Assembly (NCBI GenBank): GCA_904419315.1
Contig: CAJFQY010000018.1
Coordinates: 5,055-69,054 of the forward strand
Direction: 5' to 3'
Length of the DNA: 64,000 nucleotides
From: Zongyangia gallinarum
Lineage (GTDB): Bacteria > Bacillota > Clostridia > Oscillospirales > Ruminococcaceae
The number at the start of each line of letters is the position of its first letter. Position 1 is the stretch's first letter. Position numbers and translations under genes: made by a program. Below are positions 58,444-64,000 of this stretch, in pieces. The notes under the pieces are model-generated. The model was not told the origin of the DNA and made no database searches. It saw only the letters and a program-made list of their open reading frames with translations.

Positions 58444-59155
58444 GCAAAATACCTCCTTGGTAGTTGGGCTGAATGGTTTTCTCATAGGCGGTGCCGTATT
58501 TGGAGAAGGATGTTTTATACACCCTGTGCTCCGACAGCCAGCGGACCATCCATAGGGGAAGGCCGCCGGAGGTCTTGATCTCCATCAGCACCATTCCAGG
58601 CTCGGTGAGGGGCGTCCCATAAATACCTGAGTCGAAGGAAAAGTCCTGCCGTCTGGAGAGGATGTTCTCGTCAAAGGTGACCCGGAAATTCCCGCCGTCC
58701 AGAGAATAATAAGCTTCCCGCTCATAGGAGAGGAATACCTTGGGGGAAAGCTTGTGATAATAGGAACAGAAATAGTCGATTTCTCTGGCAATTTGGGATT
58801 GGAGGGGCAGCGCCTTGCCTTGGCAAAGACAATCCATCGCCTGATCCTGCGGGAGGATCAACCGCCGCTTGTAGACCACCGATTGATACTTTTTCTTCAG
58901 TTCCACAAAAATCGGATCCTCCGGCTGTGCCTGGCGGTAACTGCGCAGCCGCAGTTTTTCCTTGTAGGCCGGCCGCTCGATGGAACGGCGGATCAGCCGG
59001 TAACTGTCGGTGTCAAAATAGATGTTGCGGATGATGGTCCGGCCGTATTGATCCAGGGACATATAGGGCTCCATGGCCTCCAGGACGGACAGCTTCTGCC
59101 GTTGGGTCAGCAGATATTTCATTTCATAACGCTGAAAAATCATTTGATAACTCAT
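58436..59155 (-). CDS. VTC-domain polyphosphate polymerase-like protein (module 2)
   Basis: A 239-residue VTC/CYTH-type protein. Key basic and acidic positions are conserved: RYEMKYLL, IRNIYFDT, EKLRLRSY, FVELKKKY, VYKRRLIL, VTFDENI, LMEIKTSG and SFSKYGTAY. It is only distantly similar to the module 1 protein. First gene of a three-gene unit; the divergent response regulator starts 233 bases away and probably controls it. The neighbouring PiT phosphate transporter supports a phosphate-linked role. Confidence 0.88.
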   Translation of the reverse strand: MSYQMIFQRYEMKYLLTQRQKLSVLEAMEPYMSLDQYGRTIIRNIYFDTDSYRLIRRSIERPAYKEKLRLRSYRQAQPEDPIFVELKKKYQSVVYKRRLILPQDQAMDCLCQGKALPLQSQIAREIDYFCSYYHKLSPKVFLSYEREAYYSLDGGNFRVTFDENILSRRQDFSFDSGIYGTPLTEPGMVLMEIKTSGGLPLWMVRWLSEHRVYKTSFSKYGTAYEKTIQPNYQGGILHA

Positions 59156-59387
59156 GGCCTATCAGCTCCTTCTTTGAAAATTCTAAGACAGCAACCCTAA
59201 CTGAACTTAAAATCCAATGTGAAGGTTTTGTGATTGCCCTCTCCTGGGAAAATGAGCTGATTTCACAAAGAAAACATGGTAAAATAAAAAAGATTCCAAT
59301 ATGATTTTTAGTTTTATTTAATGTAGAAAGTGTAGGTTAACATTATAGGCGAAAAATGCCGGAACATGAAAAAGGGAGGGAAGCGCC

Positions 59388-60062
59388 GTGCGGCTGCTGC
59401 TTGCGGAAGATGAAAGATCCCTGTCCAAGGCCCTGGTGGCCATCCTGGAAAAAAGCAATTATTCGGTGGATGCGGTTTTTGATGGGCAGGAGGCCCTGTC
59501 TTATCTGGAGTCGGGCAATTATGATGGGGCCATCCTAGACATTATGATGCCGAAAATGGATGGGATCACCGTGCTTAAGCGGATCCGGGCACAGGGCAGT
59601 CGGATCCCTATCCTGATGCTGACGGCCAAATCCGAGGTGGAAGACAAGGTCCTGGGGCTGGACTGCGGCGCCAACGACTATTTGACCAAGCCCTTTGCCG
59701 TCCAGGAACTGCTGGCCCGGCTGAGGGCCATGACCCGCAGCCAGACCGCCCATGGCGGCTCCCGGCTGACGGTGGGCAATATCACCCTGGATACCGCTAC
59801 TTTCGAGCTGTCCTCCCCCACCGGCAGCTTCCGGCTGGCCAACAAGGAATATCAGATGATGGAGATGCTGATGCGCAACCCCAGAAACCTGATTTCCACC
59901 GAACGGCTGATGGAGCGGATCTGGGGCTTTGACAGCGACGCGGAAATCAACGTGGTCTGGGTTTACATCTCCTATCTGCGGAAGAAACTAGCCGCTCTGG
60001 GTGCTAACATCCAGATCAAAGCCACCAGAAACGCGGGATATTCCCTGGAGGAAATTTCATGA
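59388..60062 (+). CDS. OmpR-family response regulator
   Basis: A 224-residue regulator: receiver with AEDERS, phospho-acceptor Asp in GAILDIMMPKMDG, LTKPFA, then a winged-helix domain (128-222). Start is GTG after GGGAGGG. Its stop overlaps the kinase start as ATGA. Divergent from the VTC module 2 genes. Confidence 0.93.
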   Translation: MRLLLAEDERSLSKALVAILEKSNYSVDAVFDGQEALSYLESGNYDGAILDIMMPKMDGITVLKRIRAQGSRIPILMLTAKSEVEDKVLGLDCGANDYLTKPFAVQELLARLRAMTRSQTAHGGSRLTVGNITLDTATFELSSPTGSFRLANKEYQMMEMLMRNPRNLISTERLMERIWGFDSDAEINVVWVYISYLRKKLAALGANIQIKATRNAGYSLEEIS

Positions 60063-61354
60063 TCCAGAAACTGAGAAGAAAATTCATGGGGGTATCCATG
60101 CTCTCCATGTTTTTGGTATTGCTGACCATCATGGGCACGGTGAACGTTCTCAACTACCGGGATATTGTGACCCAGGCCGACAACACCCTGGCCCTCCTGC
60201 AGGAAAATGGAGGCAGCTTCCCCCAGAAAGGGGATGGCCCACCGCCAGGTGGACGGGAGCATATGGATATATCCCCGGAGCTTCCCTATGAGTCCCGGTA
60301 CTTTTCGGTGCTTCTCTCGGCGTCCGGGGGGATCATCACAGTAGACACGGGAAAAATCGCCGCGGTGGATACCGAAAGCGCCATCGCTTTTGCCAAAAGC
60401 GTTTGGGAAGATGGGAAGGAGCGTGGGTTCCTCAGAAATTATCGTTTTGTCCAGTATCAAGATGGGGAAGAGATCCGGGTGATTTTCCTGGACTGCGGCC
60501 GCAATCTTTCCACCTTCCGGTCCTTTCTGCTGGCAAGTCTGGGAATCTGCGCCCTGGGACTGTTGGCGGTGCTGGGATTGATCCTCCTTTTCTCACGGTG
60601 GATGGTCCGCCCTGTTTCGGAAAGCTATGAGAAACAGAAGCGGTTTATCACCGACGCGGGCCACGAGATTAAAACCCCCATTACCATCATTGGCGCTGAC
60701 GCCCAGGTGCTGGAGATGGAGCTGGGGGAGAATGAGTGGCTTCGGGATATCCAGCTACAGACAAAACGGCTCTCAGCCCTGACCAACGAACTCATCCAGC
60801 TATCCAGAATGGAGGAGCAATACCGGCTGCAGATGATCGAATTCCCCTTTTCCGACCTGGTCACCGAGACGGCCCAGTCCTTCCAGGCCCTAGCTGTGAC
60901 CCAGGACAAGGAGTTTACAGCCCAGATTCAGCCCATGATCTCCCTTTACGGTGATGAGAGTGCCCTGCGGCAGCTGGTGACCATCCTGCTGGACAATGCC
61001 CTTAAATATGCGCCAGCCCAGGGAAAAATCCACCTTTCCCTACAGAAACAGGGGAAATCTGTCCGGCTGGCGGTGGAAAACACGGTGGAAGCTCTTCCCG
61101 CCCAGAACCTGGAGCACCTGTTTGACCGGTTCTACCGGGGGGATCAGTCCCGAAGTTCCCAGACGGGAGGATACGGCTTGGGATTATCCATAGCCAAGGC
61201 CATTGTGGATGCCCACAAGGGGAAAATCCGGGCCTGGGGACAGGAGGGGCCGGTCCTCGTCATGGAAGCTGTCTTCCCGCCCCGGAAGGAGAAAGGCCGG
61301 CGGGAGGAAGAAAAACGGCCGGGATCTTCCCTAGAGGAGAGAAACTCCCAATAG
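60059..61354 (+). CDS. Sensor histidine kinase
   Basis: A 431-residue kinase. Two membrane helices (about 10-30 and 160-182) bracket a 130-residue extracytoplasmic domain; then DHp with FITDAGHEIKTPITIIG, N-box LLDNALKYAP, and GGYGLGLSIAKAIV. The C-terminal 25 residues are basic and acidic low complexity. Partner of the preceding regulator. Confidence 0.92.
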   Translation: MIQKLRRKFMGVSMLSMFLVLLTIMGTVNVLNYRDIVTQADNTLALLQENGGSFPQKGDGPPPGGREHMDISPELPYESRYFSVLLSASGGIITVDTGKIAAVDTESAIAFAKSVWEDGKERGFLRNYRFVQYQDGEEIRVIFLDCGRNLSTFRSFLLASLGICALGLLAVLGLILLFSRWMVRPVSESYEKQKRFITDAGHEIKTPITIIGADAQVLEMELGENEWLRDIQLQTKRLSALTNELIQLSRMEEQYRLQMIEFPFSDLVTETAQSFQALAVTQDKEFTAQIQPMISLYGDESALRQLVTILLDNALKYAPAQGKIHLSLQKQGKSVRLAVENTVEALPAQNLEHLFDRFYRGDQSRSSQTGGYGLGLSIAKAIVDAHKGKIRAWGQEGPVLVMEAVFPPRKEKGRREEEKRPGSSLEERNSQ

Positions 61355-61374
61355 CGTCCAGCGCATATAAAAAG

Positions 61375-61415
61375 AAAAGGCCCTGTCCGAGTAAATCGGA
61401 CAGGGCCTTTTAAAT
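61375..61415 (+). terminator. Bidirectional terminator
   Basis: 16-bp stem AAAAGGCCCTGTCCGA/TCGGACAGGGCCTTTT, shared by the kinase gene and the convergent DUF47 gene. Confidence 0.9.
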
Positions 61416-61427
61416 TTTTAATCGATA

Positions 61428-62051
61428 TCAGGTGTTTTTCATAATAACACTCTCTACCGCATCGGCTACATGCTCACAGGCGTCAGCGCATTTTTCCAGG
61501 TAGATATAAATTTCCCGCCAGCTGATGACGGTCAACGGATCCTGGCAAGAGGTGTGAAGCAAACGCATACTGTCGATGAACAATCGGTCAGCCTGTTCCT
61601 CTAAGGTGTTGATATGGATGATGTATTCCCGGATTTTCTTGGAACGGCGGAAATCCGAAAACTCATCCAGCAGCCGCTGCAGCTCCTCGCAGCAGCCGAT
61701 AAGCACCGCGCCCAGCTCGATGGCGTCAGGCCGGATGGACTGGATGTTGTTGCAGTACAGCCGCAGCATGACATCCTCGATTTTATCGGTGATCTCATCA
61801 ATGCTTTGGCTCAGAAGGATGATGTCCTCCCGCTCGATGGGGGTAATGAATGCCCGGGCCAACACATTGGAAAGCTCGTGCTTTTTTTCATCGGCGGCAT
61901 GCTCTACCTGATGCAGCTCGTCCAACATGCTGTGCAGGCGCTCAGGATCGAAGTCTTTTAATACATCTTCCAGATAGTGGGCCGCCTGGCAGGCATAACC
62001 GACGCAGGCACTGAAATTTTCATAGTAAAAGCTGTCTTGTTTTTTCGACAT
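61428..62051 (-). CDS. DUF47 (PhoU-like) phosphate-transport accessory protein
   Basis: A 207-residue all-helical PhoU-like protein of the DUF47 family (EHAADEKKHELSNVLARAFITPI; DSIDEITDKIEDV-like segment QSIDEITDKIEDVMLRLY). The family acts with PiT transporters and is thought to gate them. Acidic clusters may bind metal. Lies 50 bases downstream of the transporter gene. Confidence 0.92.
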   Translation of the reverse strand: MSKKQDSFYYENFSACVGYACQAAHYLEDVLKDFDPERLHSMLDELHQVEHAADEKKHELSNVLARAFITPIEREDIILLSQSIDEITDKIEDVMLRLYCNNIQSIRPDAIELGAVLIGCCEELQRLLDEFSDFRRSKKIREYIIHINTLEEQADRLFIDSMRLLHTSCQDPLTVISWREIYIYLEKCADACEHVADAVESVIMKNT

Positions 62052-62101
62052 AATTTTGCTCCTTTATCTGTACAGTCCTAGGGCTGTTATGGAAAAGCTG
62101 C

Positions 62102-63154
62102 TCAGAACAGCATCATAAACAATTTGGCCATGACGAAACTGATGAGACCACAGCCAGGGAAGGTGAACACCCAGGTCAGCACCATGTCTTTGACTACGCC
62201 GAAGTTGATGGCGGAGAGCCGCTTAACAGCGCCCACACCCATGATAGCGCTGGTCTTTGTGTGGGTGGTGGATACAGGGATACCAAACAGGCTGGAGAAT
62301 AACAAACACAGCGCCGCCGATAAGTCAGCAGCAAAACCTTGATACTTTTCCAGCTTGACCATATCCATGCCTACTGCTTTGATGATTTTTTCACCGCCGA
62401 CACTGGTACCGATACCCATAACCGCACTGCACAAAAGCATCAGCCAGACAGGAATCAGCACGCCGCTGACGCTGTTCATCCCGTTGCTAAAGGCTACTCC
62501 CAAAAACAACACACCGATAAATTTCTGGCCGTCCTGCGCGCCATGCATAAAGCTCATGGCGGCAGCACCAAATACCTCGGCTCCGGTGAAGAATTTATTG
62601 GTGCGTCTACGGTCCATTTTACGGCAAATGATCGTAAGGGCTTTGCAGACCACCCAGCCGATGCCAAAGCCCAAGGCTAAGCTGGCCACCAGGCCATACA
62701 ACACCTTGACCCATTCCTCCATATTGATGCCGCCAACGCCGTTTTGGATAGCGATGGCAGCACCGGATAAACCGGCAATCAAGCTGTGGCTTTCGCTGGT
62801 GGGAATGCCAAACATAGAGGCTACAACGCTGTATACCACGATGGAAAATAACGCCGCACACAGAGCGATCAGTGCCTCCCGGGTGTCACCGCCGAAATCC
62901 ACCATGTTACTAATGGTAGAGGCCACAGAACTGTTGATGTGGGTCATGACCAATACACCTAGGAAATTAAAGACGGCGCTGAGCATAATGGCGACCCGGG
63001 GCCGCATGCAGCGTGTGGTAATGCAAGTGGCGATAGCGTTGGGAGCGTCAGTCCATCCATTGACAAAGATGACGCCCATCGTCAGCACCACAGTGACCAG
63101 CAGCACAGGACTTGAAGCCATGGCGCTGATAAAATAGGAGAATGATACATCCAT
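62102..63154 (-). CDS. pit: PiT-family inorganic phosphate transporter
   Basis: A 350-residue permease with ten or more helices. Both PiT signatures are visible: NGWTDAPNAIATCITTR near the N-terminus and GAQDGQKFIGVLFLG in the second half. It imports phosphate with protons or sodium. The ATG at 63154 follows AAGGCAGG; nine upstream residues (to 63181) are less likely. Operon with DUF47. Confidence 0.93.
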   Translation of the reverse strand: MDVSFSYFISAMASSPVLLVTVVLTMGVIFVNGWTDAPNAIATCITTRCMRPRVAIMLSAVFNFLGVLVMTHINSSVASTISNMVDFGGDTREALIALCAALFSIVVYSVVASMFGIPTSESHSLIAGLSGAAIAIQNGVGGINMEEWVKVLYGLVASLALGFGIGWVVCKALTIICRKMDRRRTNKFFTGAEVFGAAAMSFMHGAQDGQKFIGVLFLGVAFSNGMNSVSGVLIPVWLMLLCSAVMGIGTSVGGEKIIKAVGMDMVKLEKYQGFAADLSAALCLLFSSLFGIPVSTTHTKTSAIMGVGAVKRLSAINFGVVKDMVLTWVFTFPGCGLISFVMAKLFMMLF

Positions 63155-63595
63155 AATTGTTACCTGCCTTGTAGTTACCAAGCGCGACTATAAAGTCCCG
63201 GCCAGGCGATGGGAGGATTGTTTTTCGACAACTTACTCCGTTTAATGTTAAGGGTAACATCAAAATGAGACAACGTCAATAGAAAATATAATTCTTGTAT
63301 AAACAATGTAAATTAAACTATAATTTTTGTAAATTTATGCACCCGAGTCGTTCAAATCAGCAGTAACGTTGTAGCGGTTTCTTTAAAGGTTAAAAAAGGA
63401 AGGCATAGATAGGAGGATGCGCCATATTTTATTTAATTTTAAGGCGTATATTATATAATGAAGGAAATAGGGCGTAAAAGATCAAAGCCCGGATCAGCAT
63501 CGGCAGGAATATCCACTGGGACATCCCTCTGGAATAAAAGTGGAGACAGTTTTTATTTAAAGCCGTCGGAGATTATGTGTCGTTCACGACGGCTT
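63155..63595. other. Gene-free region upstream of the PiT operon
   Basis: No ORF with a convincing start is seen. On the minus strand TTTACA and TATACA occur 11 bases apart (63294-63312) and TTAACA at 63246-63251, which resemble PhoP half-sites. A stem AGCCGTCG/CGACGGCT lies at 63561-63594. Confidence 0.4.
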
Positions 63596-63797
63596 GGGCT
63601 TACGGTACAAAAAAGATCCCCACCATAAACGCGAGCGGATAGACAAAATAAAAAACTGAGCCCGGAATGCGAATTGCGTCCAGGCTCAGCCTGGTGGGCT
63701 TACGGTACAAAAAGATCCCCACCATAAACGCGAGCGGATAGACAAAATAAAAAAACTGAGCCCGGAACGCGAATTGCGTCCAGGCTCAGCCTGGTGG
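63596..63797 (-). repeat. Tandem 100-bp duplication of the tRNA-Arg terminator region
   Basis: Two copies (63596-63695 and 63696-63797) differ only at two A-runs and one base. On the minus strand each contains CTGAGCC/GGCTCAG with a T run, so the tRNA-Arg transcript has two terminators. The copy boundary coincides with the tRNA CCA end. Confidence 0.85.
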
Positions 63798-63871
63798 TGC
63801 GCCCGACAGGAGTCGAACCTGCGGCCTTTAGAGTCGGAGTCTAACGCTCTATCCAGCTGAGCTACGAGCGC
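63795..63871 (-). tRNA. tRNA-Arg (CCG)
   Basis: A 77-nt gene with encoded CCA; acceptor stem GCGCTCG/CGGGCGC, anticodon stem TTAGA/TCTAA with loop CTCCGAC. A -10 TATACT lies at 63895-63900 on the minus strand. Confidence 0.95.
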
Positions 63872-63947
63872 GTCTCAAATTGAGAACGATAAAAAGTATA
63901 CCACAAATTAGAAAAAAAGAAAAGATGCTTCTTTAAAATTCTTCTTT

Positions 63948-64000
63948 TTTATAGGAAAATATTCAAATAGTATAATAAAGAGGAGAGGTTAAAAGGAGAT
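63948..64000 (+). promoter_or_regulatory. Promoter and ribosome-binding site of a gene beyond the window
   Basis: TTTATA, 17 bases, TATAAT (63971-63976), then AAAGGAG as the last bases before the window end. The start codon would lie just outside. Confidence 0.5.

Noticed and set aside
63459..63645. Small open frame starting ATGAAGGAAATAGGG
   Set aside because: No ribosome-binding site, runs into the duplicated terminator, composition not protein-like.

Overview
The window is bacterial chromosome from a Gram-positive anaerobe of the Clostridia, most likely an Oscillospirales/Ruminococcaceae-type gut organism. Reasons: a T-box leader before hisS-aspS, many TTG/GTG starts with strong AGGAGG ribosome-binding sites, the order maf-mreBCD-pbp2-minD-mgsA, zapA-U32 peptidase-dut-DUF4321, a QueT gene with a preQ1-type leader, and moderately high GC. 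I see no rRNA, CRISPR array, complete IS element or prophage.

Layout. 1-2.5 kb: MerR/cupin pair, a LysR regulator, and a small DMT transporter behind an attenuator-like leader. 2.5-12.7 kb: an eight-gene minus-strand operon (VTC polyphosphate-polymerase-like protein, DUF4956, CotH kinase, glycosidase-like membrane protein, frameshifted HEAT-repeat protein, processive GT2, coiled-coil protein, EAL phosphodiesterase). It looks like a surface-polymer system with c-di-GMP turnover and phosphate chemistry. 13-15 kb: uracil permease and a GNAT protein. 15.2-24.1 kb: an unusual locus joining an amino-acid ABC transporter, a MATE transporter, a GH3-family acyl-amido synthetase and a complete partner-switching set (STAS protein, PP2C phosphatase, RsbW-like kinase); the two transporters carry degenerate RsbW-like tails and the ABC solute-binding domain is circularly permuted. 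24.3-27 kb: a two-component system with a 7TM sensor. 27.3-29.4 kb: an AT-rich AlbA/Schlafen-type regulator bounded by a 19-bp inverted repeat and abutting tRNA-Tyr and tRNA-Thr.

29.6-37.4 kb: QueT, a conserved trio of hypothetical proteins, and glycogen phosphorylase with a GH13 glycosidase. 37.8-53.4 kb: core genes for cell shape and division (zapA, mreBCD, pbp2, minD), nucleotide hygiene (dut, maf), mgsA and hisS-aspS under a T-box whose specifier reads Asp. Three copies of a dispersed noncoding repeat lie inside these operons. 53.7-55.8 kb: three small membrane proteins and two flavodoxin-like proteins. 55.9-63.2 kb: a second VTC-DUF4956 module with a secreted beta-helix lipoprotein, a divergent response regulator/kinase pair, and a PiT phosphate transporter with its DUF47 partner. 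The window ends with a tandemly duplicated tRNA-Arg terminator and tRNA-Arg.

The most unusual biology is the 15.2-24.1 kb locus. It suggests import of an amino acid, conjugation to an acyl acid by GH3, and export by MATE, with both transporters possibly controlled by a phospho-switch. Second is the pair of VTC/DUF4956 modules.
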